The position numbers and the translations under genes were made by a program. The notes beneath the pieces were generated by a model. It worked only from the letters and a program-made list of their open reading frames with translations, searched no databases and had not been told where the DNA came from. 64,000 nt of DNA from Deltaproteobacteria bacterium. GTDB taxonomy: Bacteria > Desulfobacterota > JADFVX01. The stretch is from positions 1-64,000 of the forward strand of contig JAOUBX010000014.1 of the NCBI GenBank assembly GCA_029860075.1, given 5' to 3'. Position 1 is the stretch's first letter. The number at the start of each line of letters is the position of its first letter. This document shows, piece after piece, positions 15,787-23,308 of the stretch.

Positions 15787-16833
15787 CTAGAGCTTAAAAT
15801 TCTCACGATGAAACTCAATTTTTGCCTTTTCTCTTAATTCGCTTATATGTGAGGCAATCTTTTCTTTTGAGATTTTCGGTTGAAGATATTTAACCAAAAA
15901 ATTTCGGACTTTTTCAAAAGACAACTGCTCCTCTGCTTTTTTTTCAACAACCTTGACTATCTGATAGCCAACAGAAGTTTTTATAATATCACTGACTTTA
16001 CCGGGTTCCATTGAAAAAGCAAACTCCTCGGCCTCAAGAGGCAGGTAACCTTTTACTATAAACCCAAGATCGCCCCCCTTAGCGGCAAAATCATCTTCCG
16101 AATGCTTGACAGCCAACTCCTCGAAGTTACCTCCCTTTTTTAGCTTTTCAAAAACCATCTCCGCCTTTGCTTTAGCTTTTTCCAGATCTTCGGGAGTGGC
16201 ATCTTTTTCTGTGCGAATTATTATGTGACTCACCTTAACTGATTTTTCGGTGATAAAGCTCGGCTTTTTTCTTTCATATAAATCCCGGATATCTTTCTCC
16301 GGCACCTCCGGGTTGATCAAACCCTTTTTATTCAGATATTTTTTCAGGGTAAGGTCCTGAGCAAGAAATTTCCTCAATTTTTCATCTGTTTTGTATCTGT
16401 TCATAATATAAACATTAAACAATTCCTCAGATGGGTATCTTTTTTTGAGCATTTCCATTTCAGAATTAACTTTTTTTTCCAGGTCTTTAACCTTTAAACT
16501 CCTGCTGGCCTGAACCAGTAATTGATGACCGATTATTTTTTCAAGCTCTCTCTCATAAATTTTTTCAATGAGACCTGGATAAGATCGTTTACTCCCCTTT
16601 TTTTCATATATCTTAAGTTGCTGATCGACAAGAGGAACCATCTGTTCTTTATAGATCGGTTCCCCATTAATAGTGGCAATAATAATCCCGGTCTCTTTCA
16701 AATTGCCTGATTTTCCGCTCTCTTTGGAGAGAACCGGCGTTGGCAAGATAAATAGCAAGACCACAGCAAGAAAGATAAATGAAGCAAGATTTCGACTTCT
16801 TCCTTTAAAGAGCAGGTTTTCTTTAGTTTTCAT
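15787..16833 (-). CDS. Parvulin-type peptidyl-prolyl isomerase (SurA/PpiC-like)
   Basis: 348 residues, exported: the N-terminus is basic then hydrophobic, with cleavage near residue 36. An N-terminal SurA-like chaperone region ('ATINGEPIYKEQMVP', long helices) is followed by one parvulin domain (about 205-310). That domain has 'VKVSHIIIRT', 'FEELAVKHSEDDFAAKGGDLGF' and 'EEFAFSMEPGKVSDIIKTSVGYQIVKV', the canonical PpiC core. It probably assists folding of envelope proteins in the periplasm. It begins 2 bp after the subtilase stop codon, so the two are one operon; the isomerase may help the protease or its substrates fold. Confidence 0.92.
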   Translation of the reverse strand: MKTKENLLFKGRSRNLASFIFLAVVLLFILPTPVLSKESGKSGNLKETGIIIATINGEPIYKEQMVPLVDQQLKIYEKKGSKRSYPGLIEKIYERELEKIIGHQLLVQASRSLKVKDLEKKVNSEMEMLKKRYPSEELFNVYIMNRYKTDEKLRKFLAQDLTLKKYLNKKGLINPEVPEKDIRDLYERKKPSFITEKSVKVSHIIIRTEKDATPEDLEKAKAKAEMVFEKLKKGGNFEELAVKHSEDDFAAKGGDLGFIVKGYLPLEAEEFAFSMEPGKVSDIIKTSVGYQIVKVVEKKAEEQLSFEKVRNFLVKYLQPKISKEKIASHISELREKAKIEFHRENFKL

Positions 16834-16835
16834 TT

Positions 16836-18317
16836 TTAATCCCTATACACCGTTATCTCTGCAGATGTTCCCGCTCTGCCATGAGGATAGAATACCATGT
16901 GACCCTCTTTATTGGATAAGTCCACAGACAAACTCAAGTCGTCACCATCCTTAATAAAGTTAAAAAGATGTAATTTTTTTTCCACTATTTCACCATACAT
17001 CTTCTCCGTCAAGGCAACTCTAAGGAACAATAAATCATTATTTTTAATATTAATGCGATAGGTTCCTGAGTCCAGGTTAATTTCGCGGCCGTTTATGACC
17101 ATCTTTTTTTCTCTTTCTGTAACAAGGGAGATCTTTTCAATAGCGCCATACCCCGAAACCCGAACCATACCGTTTCCATAGAGTTCATCAAAACCGGGCC
17201 CACCCAGGTCCATGGCATGGGCAATCAATGCTAACCTCACATCCCTGTTGTCTTTTAATCCGTCTCCATTCATATCTTCCAGGGTTCCGGAAGAAATAAG
17301 TAAAGCAGCGGCGCCTGTCACATAAGGGGCCGCTTGAGAAGAGCCATGAAGATAACCATAATTCCCTTTTTCAGCTGTCATTGTTGACAGGATATTTATG
17401 CCCGGTGCAACCAGTTCCACTTCGGGACCGATAGCAGACCAACTGGAAATATTATGATCAATATCAATGGCCGAAACAGCCACCACAGAGGCATAACTAG
17501 CGGGATAACTAACGGCCCCACCCCTGTTATTACCTGCTGCAGCAACGAGAAGCACACCCTTTTCATAGGCGCTGTTACAGGCCTCTTCAAGCAATTGAAC
17601 CTGAAAAGTAGTGCCGAAGCTCATGCTAATAATATCCATTCCATTCATTATGGCCCATTCAATTCCTGCCAGAATATTACTAAGCGACGCAAAACCAGCG
17701 CCATCAAGTACCTTTACGGCATAAAGCGATGTCTCGGGAGCGACACCAACAATGCCTGTACCGTTAGCGGCAGCAGCAATGATCCCCGACACATGGGTCC
17801 CGTGACTGTTATAACCATCATCATAAGGGTCATTATCATCAAAGACGAAATCATAACCTCCCTTATAATTACCGGCCAATTCTGCATGCATATAATCTAT
17901 CCCTGAATCGAGGACCGCAATTTTAACCCCTTTGCCCCTGACACCGTTATCATGAACTGCAAATGCGCCTATATGCTCTGCCCCCCATGAATTCCCAAGC
18001 TCATCTCCCGACAGGGGAGAAACCAGTGAAAGCAGGACATCTTCTTGTATATAGGCAATAAGGGGATCATCTTTAAGTTTTGAGATCTCTGCTTCCGGCA
18101 AGGTTGCAGAAACAGCCTTTACAAAGGAATGAATGCGCTTGATCTTGCCGTTATGATTTTTGATTTTACCGGTTTCCTTTAATCCGGGCTTATCTTTAAA
18201 AACAACGATTACCGGTTTTTCGCCGGCAAAAAGAGAGGGAGAGAAAAGCATAGAAACAAATTGAAACAAAATAACTGTCAAAAAGAAATACTTTTTTTTG
18301 TTATTATAATTTCTCAT
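16836..18317 (-). CDS. Secreted subtilisin-like serine protease (S8)
   Basis: 493 residues. Signal peptide (about 1-31); I9-type propeptide (about 35-97, 'VIVVFKDKPG' to 'IAYIQED'); and an S8 catalytic domain with triad D137 (VLDSG), H172 (SHGTH) and S327 in 'GSSQAAPYVTG', with oxyanion Asn N263 (AGNN). The usual 'GTSMAxPHV' motif is altered to GSSQAAPYV, but the nucleophile is present. The C-terminal ~110 residues form a beta-rich extension, about the length of a P/pre-peptidase C domain. First gene of the operon with the parvulin. Predicted to be active in the periplasm or outside the cell; substrates unknown. Confidence 0.93.
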   Translation of the reverse strand: MRNYNNKKKYFFLTVILFQFVSMLFSPSLFAGEKPVIVVFKDKPGLKETGKIKNHNGKIKRIHSFVKAVSATLPEAEISKLKDDPLIAYIQEDVLLSLVSPLSGDELGNSWGAEHIGAFAVHDNGVRGKGVKIAVLDSGIDYMHAELAGNYKGGYDFVFDDNDPYDDGYNSHGTHVSGIIAAAANGTGIVGVAPETSLYAVKVLDGAGFASLSNILAGIEWAIMNGMDIISMSFGTTFQVQLLEEACNSAYEKGVLLVAAAGNNRGGAVSYPASYASVVAVSAIDIDHNISSWSAIGPEVELVAPGINILSTMTAEKGNYGYLHGSSQAAPYVTGAAALLISSGTLEDMNGDGLKDNRDVRLALIAHAMDLGGPGFDELYGNGMVRVSGYGAIEKISLVTEREKKMVINGREINLDSGTYRINIKNNDLLFLRVALTEKMYGEIVEKKLHLFNFIKDGDDLSLSVDLSNKEGHMVFYPHGRAGTSAEITVYRD

Positions 18318-18363
18318 AAGAAAAACCTTTTGCCTTTCCTGTAATGCAAAGATATGTTTGATT

Positions 18364-18400
18364 TAAAAAAATGGGTGGGGAGCCGGACAGGCCTCCCCAC
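18364..18400 (-). terminator. Intrinsic terminator of the cytochrome gene
   Basis: GTGGGGAGCC (18375-18384) pairs with GGCCTCCCCAC (18390-18400) with one bulge. On the minus strand it is followed shortly by a run of seven T (complement of 18365-18371). It lies between the cytochrome stop and the subtilase start. Confidence 0.6.
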
Positions 18401-18460
18401 ACTAAAAGTAGATCACATAAGAACAAAGTAAGATACTAAAGCATCGACAACAACTAAAAC

Positions 18461-20029
18461 TTACTTATTCTTGCCGTTACCTTTTCCCTTGCCTTTATTA
18501 CCTTTGGTTTCACAAGCAGCAGTGCCTGTTGCCGTACCAAGAACGGTTTGTACTGTAATATCACCACAACCAAGAGTTGACCTTGCAATGATCTCTGTTG
18601 CAGTCCATGAAACAATATCGGCCTTTTCAGTAACACCATCTTTTGTTACATAGACACCTATAGCAGAAACATAACCCTGCTCAGGCGCCGGACCGAAATT
18701 TGAACCGGTGATGATAATGTCCGAACCACTTTGCGTTGCGCTGGTCACGACAACAGGTTCATCGACAGTGATGGCATACATACCACTTACCTTGTCAGCT
18801 TTGCTGAGGTACAGGTAGTAAGTACCTGCAGCAAGCGTACCGGGAACCGTCGCTGTTATGACGGTATTCGTTATGCTGTCAGGCGCAATGGTAATTGCAT
18901 TGCCGGCCAAATCATCGATAACTACGTCGGAAGAGAAGTTTACCACAGGACCACCAAATTCGGATAAATCGAGGTCATTGATGAAGCCAAGCCCTTCGAT
19001 GGTTATGGACGCCGCCACTCCGACAGCAAATCGTAAATTGCTGACAGTATTGATTTGAGGCACATAAGCGCCCGCCCCGGGAGCGATATCGTACTGGGCA
19101 AAGTAGCCATGACATCCGGCGCAATCCTGGCTCGTACCGACATGTCCGTAACCATGACTACCCGCGTTACCGGTGTAATTAACCATGATATTATGCAGTG
19201 TAGAGATACCGTGGCACTCTTCACACTTTCTAATATCGAGGATATCTTCCCCGAGAAGCGCGTTACCATGACAGAATTTACATTCATTGTCATCATTGAT
19301 ACCAAGGGTCGTATTATGGTGGTTTGAATCATTCTCACCGATAACATAGCCGGCTACAGTACCCGCCTTATGACATGACTGACAGCCACCGATACACTGA
19401 CCGGTCACAGGATCTTTAATGGGACAGCTGTTATAATCATGATTATCTATTTCCGTTTGACTACACTGCTCAATCCCCGGTTGACCCAGGTTATCCCTGC
19501 ATGTATTGGGTGTAACCATCGTCTTGGCGTAAGTCGGAATATCATGGGTGATCGTTTCCGCATTGTTAACGGTGCTTCCATGACAGCGATAGCACTGCTT
19601 GGCTTTGGCAAAGGGTGTCCTGTGGTGAGGCGAACCGGGAACGAGTATCCAGGTTGAATAATTGCCGATAACACCATCCAGACCGGGCCTACCATCTATA
19701 TGGCAGTGCTGGCAATCCCTGAAAATATCAAGTTCCGTCGACATGGTGACAGGATTGTAAACAAGATCATGACAATCCATACACTCGTTATTATCCCTTG
19801 CAATAGTGGCGTGGTGCCTTGAAGGAACGTCGAGCTGGTCAAATGAGCTGAAATTACTTAACGCCCTATCGACATGACAGGCCTCGCACTGCGCCTCAAC
19901 GAGGTTGTCAAAGTTACCATCGGGAAGACCCAGGTCCTGGTTAACAGGCGGCGGCGGAATATCAGCATAAGACACGGATGCTGCCGCGAGCATAGCAATC
20001 GCCAAAATTGCCAAAATAATATTTTTCAT
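18461..20029 (-). CDS. Octaheme c-type cytochrome with C-terminal IPT/TIG domains
   Basis: 522 residues from ATG 20029 (AAAGGAG upstream). Signal peptide 1-22. Eight CXXCH haem-binding motifs begin at residues 48, 83, 106, 146, 216, 250, 269 and 303. The second part (about 325-505) has two IPT/TIG-type Ig folds ('INTVSNLRF...ITIEGLGF' and 'SATQSGSDIIITGSNFG'). The tail is Gly/Lys/Asn-rich ('KGNKGKGKGNGKNK'), so it is strongly basic. It is probably a periplasmic or surface electron carrier; the Ig domains may tether it to other proteins or polysaccharide. The same frame stays open upstream to 20146, with a strong GGAGG at 20147, so an N-terminally longer form is conceivable. No oxidoreductase genes are adjacent. 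Confidence 0.92.
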   Translation of the reverse strand: MKNIILAILAIAMLAAASVSYADIPPPPVNQDLGLPDGNFDNLVEAQCEACHVDRALSNFSSFDQLDVPSRHHATIARDNNECMDCHDLVYNPVTMSTELDIFRDCQHCHIDGRPGLDGVIGNYSTWILVPGSPHHRTPFAKAKQCYRCHGSTVNNAETITHDIPTYAKTMVTPNTCRDNLGQPGIEQCSQTEIDNHDYNSCPIKDPVTGQCIGGCQSCHKAGTVAGYVIGENDSNHHNTTLGINDDNECKFCHGNALLGEDILDIRKCEECHGISTLHNIMVNYTGNAGSHGYGHVGTSQDCAGCHGYFAQYDIAPGAGAYVPQINTVSNLRFAVGVAASITIEGLGFINDLDLSEFGGPVVNFSSDVVIDDLAGNAITIAPDSITNTVITATVPGTLAAGTYYLYLSKADKVSGMYAITVDEPVVVTSATQSGSDIIITGSNFGPAPEQGYVSAIGVYVTKDGVTEKADIVSWTATEIIARSTLGCGDITVQTVLGTATGTAACETKGNKGKGKGNGKNK

Positions 20030-20090
20030 AGTTTGTTGCTCCTTTCTAGAGTTAAAAAAATAAAAAAACAAGTTAAGTGCGATAATTGCA

Positions 20091-20132
20091 AATGCCTTTG
20101 TTGATATTCTCCTCGCACCGGAGAAAGGCATT
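20091..20132 (-). promoter_or_regulatory. Hairpin in the cytochrome 5' leader
   Basis: AATGCCTTT (20091-20099) and AAAGGCATT (20124-20132) pair perfectly, with an inner CTCC/GGAG pairing. It sits in the predicted leader between the promoter at 20213-20241 and the ATG at 20029. It matches no riboswitch I can recognise. Confidence 0.4.
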
Positions 20133-20212
20133 ACTATTTCCACCACCTCCTTTTATAGTTTTTTTATATTATTAGCAAGTAATTGAAATGGCTATTTGTG
20201 CCTTCAGCGAGA

Positions 20213-20241
20213 AAAGTACATAACACAGTTCTGCCTGTCAA
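20213..20241 (-). promoter_or_regulatory. Sigma70-type promoter of the cytochrome gene
   Basis: On the minus strand TTGACA (20241-20236), 17 bp, TACTTT (20218-20213). It gives a leader of about 175 nt before ATG 20029. Confidence 0.45.
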
Positions 20242-20545
20242 TTACCAGCGTAATATTGACGTTTACAAACATATATCATTCTTCAGAGTAAATTTCTTGA
20301 CCGTTTCTGCTTTTTTTTTGATCAATATTATTACTACCCATAAAATACCCATTCAAAAAGGATGATGAACAGGGATCCCTTCACATTCAGGGGAAAAGGG
20401 GGTTCTTGCAATCTCAACAAAGCAGGTATTGACAATATTCTGCACAGAACCATTCTTCAAAAATTTACAGGGAAAAGCGCGCTCTGTGTCAGACAAGTAA
20501 GCCTGAAGATTGACTTAGAGTTTGCGCACCCTTGACAAATTGACA
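20242..20545. other. Intergenic remainder, no gene seen
   Basis: AT-rich; short stop-bounded frames only. A TTGACA at about 20429 has no matching -10. Nothing supported. Confidence 0.5.
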
Positions 20546-21322
20546 CTATTTAACGGCAGGGCCTTGAATCTTTTTTTTGAGAGATTTCCTGAACGAGGAA
20601 GGTGTTTGCTTTGCGATCTTCTTGAATGTCCGTGTAAAATGATACTGGTTGGTAAAACCGCAGGCAAAAGCAATTTCACTCATAGAGAAACTTTCATGCC
20701 CTAAAAGGTCCTTGGCCATAATTATTCGTAAATCATTCACATAGGACACAAAGGTCATATCCATTCTTGCTTTGAATACCCGCTCAAAGTGTGAAGTGCT
20801 CATGCCGGCTTCCCTTGCAACACGGGTTAATGTAAGGTTTGATTTATAGTTGTCATTGATGTAACTAATTGCTCTGTCAAGGCCATCAAGGCCTTTATAT
20901 ACCTTTTTTTTGGCGCGCCCTTTTTTCAAGTCCAGCACGGTGTTAACACTTTCATTCAAACAGTCCGCATCGAGAGGATTATTAAAATAATCCCAGGCGC
21001 CACTCCTGAAAACTGTGATTGCCAGAGACTCACTCCCCTGATCTGTCGTAACAATAACAGGAACTGAAGGTTTGATGGACTTGAAAAAGCGGAGTAAATC
21101 GGTTGACTTTTGATCACCATCATGATCAAGCAATACGACATCAATTTCATTTAGCACGAAGAGATCTCTGGCTTCAATCTGTTCAGACACAAAAATCATA
21201 TTGAAATCACATAATGCGATATCCAGGCCTTCGAACTTTATTTTAATATCCGAACCTATCAGCAAAGCCGTTTTCGAAGCATCTTCCATAGAGCTATTCC
21301 AGAAATAAAAGTTATTTTCCAC
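20546..21322 (-). CDS. AraC-family regulator with degenerate receiver domain
   Basis: 258 residues. About residues 16-135 form a CheY-like receiver: D66 ('VVLLDHD') at the phospho-acceptor position and T92/T93 at the switch position. The invariant Lys before the last cis-Pro is N115 ('DYFNNP'), so normal phospho-signalling is doubtful. Residues about 150-250 are an AraC double HTH ('NLTLTRVAREAGMSTSHFERVFK' and 'SMSEIAFACGFTNQYHFTRTFKK'). The start is GTG 21322 with AAGGA upstream. It is transcribed towards the octaheme cytochrome gene, about 520 bp away. It may regulate neighbours, but no target site is evident. Confidence 0.85.
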   Translation of the reverse strand: MENNFYFWNSSMEDASKTALLIGSDIKIKFEGLDIALCDFNMIFVSEQIEARDLFVLNEIDVVLLDHDGDQKSTDLLRFFKSIKPSVPVIVTTDQGSESLAITVFRSGAWDYFNNPLDADCLNESVNTVLDLKKGRAKKKVYKGLDGLDRAISYINDNYKSNLTLTRVAREAGMSTSHFERVFKARMDMTFVSYVNDLRIIMAKDLLGHESFSMSEIAFACGFTNQYHFTRTFKKIAKQTPSSFRKSLKKKIQGPAVK

Positions 21323-22138
21323 TAAATCCTTATATTTTTTCCGGGTTCATACCAAAGTATTCCACACTTAAAACAACAATTCTTGCCACATACTGCTTTT
21401 TAAGAAGAATATTGCCACAATCAATACCTAAGCAGAATGCGCAAAAATAAACTATAGTTGCAACAAAGGGAAACAAAATACTCCTTAATGTTCCAGATGT
21501 ATCCATAGAAAGAGCGAAAAAAAGGGGAGGGAAGGTACCCCCCCCTAAAAAATTATAGCCTGGTCTCACAGCAGGGACGCTTATATTTGCCGCTCTTTGA
21601 GAGTCACATGCACCGTATGCCAAAGTGAATGCGCCCCTGTCAAGACAATATATATTTATTATAGCATGTGCCTGAACCGGTATCCAGCGGCCGGCCCCTT
21701 TACTAAATTACAGGTGCACAACCGTCACGCGCTTCCATGTCTGCCAAAACTTCCACTTAGCCTGATATTCCCCGCCACCAGCCCCTTTTCAACAAAAAGA
21801 AGAACCTTACTATTTCCAGGTGCAGAGTCAGAGGCAAAGCAGGGACAGTCACCGGAAAGTCCTCTTTTCTCAAAACTTTTTTTACAAATTCAAATAAAAA
21901 AAATCTCGCTATTTGAAAAGAACATACCTCCAGAAAAACAATTTTGTCAAGACATATCTTGCCGTTTGCAACACTTTTGCAATGACTAATCTTTCACTAT
22001 CACCTTCTTCAGCCAGTAAATATATGCTTTCCCCCATTTATAAAAGAAGAACAAAATCCCGGCAATCATTTTTTATTCAATTGACTTCCTGGAGTCATTT
22101 AGTACAATAGTTTAATCACTTTTAAGAAGGAGAAAGTC
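21323..22138. other. Long intergenic region with a possible structured element
   Basis: 816 bp. Short frames here have no ribosome binding site or recognisable product. At 21509-21598, AAAGAGCG and CGCTCTTT could close an ~90-nt structure enclosing a GC-rich hairpin and an AGC/GCT-closed hairpin. I could not match it to a known riboswitch. The 3' end holds the promoter at 22081-22108. Confidence 0.4.
22081..22108 (+). promoter_or_regulatory. Sigma70-type promoter of the rhodanese gene
   Basis: TTGACT (22081-22086), 16 bp, TACAAT (22103-22108); each hexamer is 5/6. The predicted transcript starts about 25 nt before ATG 22139, with AAGAAGGAG as ribosome binding site. Confidence 0.55.
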
Positions 22139-22546
22139 ATGATCAATAGACCTTGTCAGCCAATAGGGTTCACGCTGCTGGTTATCGCTTTTGTAATGAC
22201 GGGAACTGCATGCATGGCCGGAGGATATAAGAATATTTCACCCACCGAAGCAAGGAAAATGATTAATTCGGGACAAGAAAGCCTGCTCATTCTCGATGTG
22301 AGAACAGCCGGTGAATATAAAAAGGACAAACATATAAAAAATTCTGTACTCATCCCTATCAGCGTCATTGAAGCCAGAATCAGCGAGATTGAGGCCTATC
22401 GTGAAAAGAATGTAATCGTCTACTGCAAGGTAGGTGGCAGAAGCAGCAGAGTCAGCAATTACCTGACAGGCCAGGGTTTCAAGAAAATCCATAACATGAC
22501 AGGCGGAATAAGGGAGTGGAAACGACTCGGTTATGAAGTTGAGTAG
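22139..22546 (+). CDS. Exported single-domain rhodanese
   Basis: 135 residues. A hydrophobic N-terminal segment (about 9-28) exports the protein; 'TGTAC' (C25) is a weak lipobox, so it may be a lipoprotein or simply cleaved. The rhodanese domain (about 32-135) has 'ILDVRTAGEY' and the active-site loop C96-K-V-G-G-R101, a six-residue loop typical of sulfurtransferases, ending in 'GGIREWKRLGYEVE'. It probably handles sulfane sulfur or thiols in the periplasm. It is followed 49 bp later by a thioredoxin-fold lipoprotein, probably in the same transcript, which strengthens a periplasmic thiol/sulfur role. Confidence 0.9.
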   Translation: MINRPCQPIGFTLLVIAFVMTGTACMAGGYKNISPTEARKMINSGQESLLILDVRTAGEYKKDKHIKNSVLIPISVIEARISEIEAYREKNVIVYCKVGGRSSRVSNYLTGQGFKKIHNMTGGIREWKRLGYEVE

Positions 22547-22595
22547 CCTCTTCTTCCTTACTCTGATTTAAAAAACATAAAAACGAAAGCAAGCA

Positions 22596-23135
22596 ATGAA
22601 AACCGTCAGAGTACTATCTGCATTAATGCTTCTTTTTCCCCTCTTATTTGCCTGCGGGGAAAAAAGGGAGAGTAAAAATTATGACCACTTAAAACCCTAT
22701 CTTCTTCCCGGCGCCCGGGCAGCAAACTTCGAAGCAAGGACGATGGAAAACAGGTTCATCTCATTTTCTAAATACAGGGGCAATGTGATCTTCATGACGG
22801 TCTGGAAAAAAAAGAGCGCCGCCTGCGTACAAAATATGGTGACCCTTGAGAAGATACATGAGAAATACAAAGGCAGAGGTTTTACTTCCGTGGCCCTTAA
22901 TGCAGATAACCTCAATTACGTTCCATCGGGCAAGATTATCGACTTTGTCAAAGAAAAAGGAATCACTTACCCCGTTCTGCTCGATGACCAGAACCAGGGT
23001 ATCGAACGTTATAAAGTCATTAATATTCCCATTACCTTCCTCATCGACAGGCAGGGCATCATAAACTACATAGCCTACGACAAGGAAGACCTTATGAGTC
23101 CTGAAAATCTGGCGAGGATAGAAAAGTTGCTCTAA
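22596..23135 (+). CDS. TlpA/AhpC-like redoxin lipoprotein lacking the first active-site Cys
   Basis: 179 residues. Lipobox 'LFAC' places the lipidated Cys at 20. The rest is a thioredoxin fold of the TlpA/redoxin type: 'LPGARAANFEARTMENRFISFSKYRGNVIFMTVW' spans the first strands and 'VINIPITFLIDRQGIINYIAY' holds the cis-Pro. The active site reads S74-A-A-C77 where CxxC is expected, so only the second Cys is kept. A normal dithiol mechanism is unlikely; it may act as a monothiol, a binding protein, or a peroxiredoxin-like reductase partner. It follows the exported rhodanese and ends at a bidirectional terminator. Confidence 0.85.
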   Translation: MKTVRVLSALMLLFPLLFACGEKRESKNYDHLKPYLLPGARAANFEARTMENRFISFSKYRGNVIFMTVWKKKSAACVQNMVTLEKIHEKYKGRGFTSVALNADNLNYVPSGKIIDFVKEKGITYPVLLDDQNQGIERYKVINIPITFLIDRQGIINYIAYDKEDLMSPENLARIEKLL

Positions 23136-23240
23136 AGTCCCTAAAGCCCCCTTTCCAGAGAGGACGTCTAAAATCCAGGAAGGGAAGGGAGATTTTAAAT
23201 AAGGGAATATGAATCCTGCGGGTTAGCCTGTCAGCAACAG

Positions 23241-23278
23241 AAAAAGACCCGGTAATCAAGCGCCACCGGGCCTTTTTT
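23241..23278. terminator. Bidirectional intrinsic terminator
   Basis: CCCGGT (23248-23253) pairs with ACCGGG (23265-23270). A-rich and T-rich flanks give a T6 tail on the plus strand and a T5 tail on the minus strand. It separates the convergent redoxin and acyl-CoA dehydrogenase genes. Confidence 0.7.
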
Positions 23279-23308
23279 AATGTATAACCTCTACTTCAGA
23301 AAAAAGCC

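Noticed and set aside
21597-21989. 130-codon plus-strand open frame
   Set aside because: No ribosome binding site, Cys/Pro/Lys-rich low-quality composition, no family pattern; probably chance in a long spacer.
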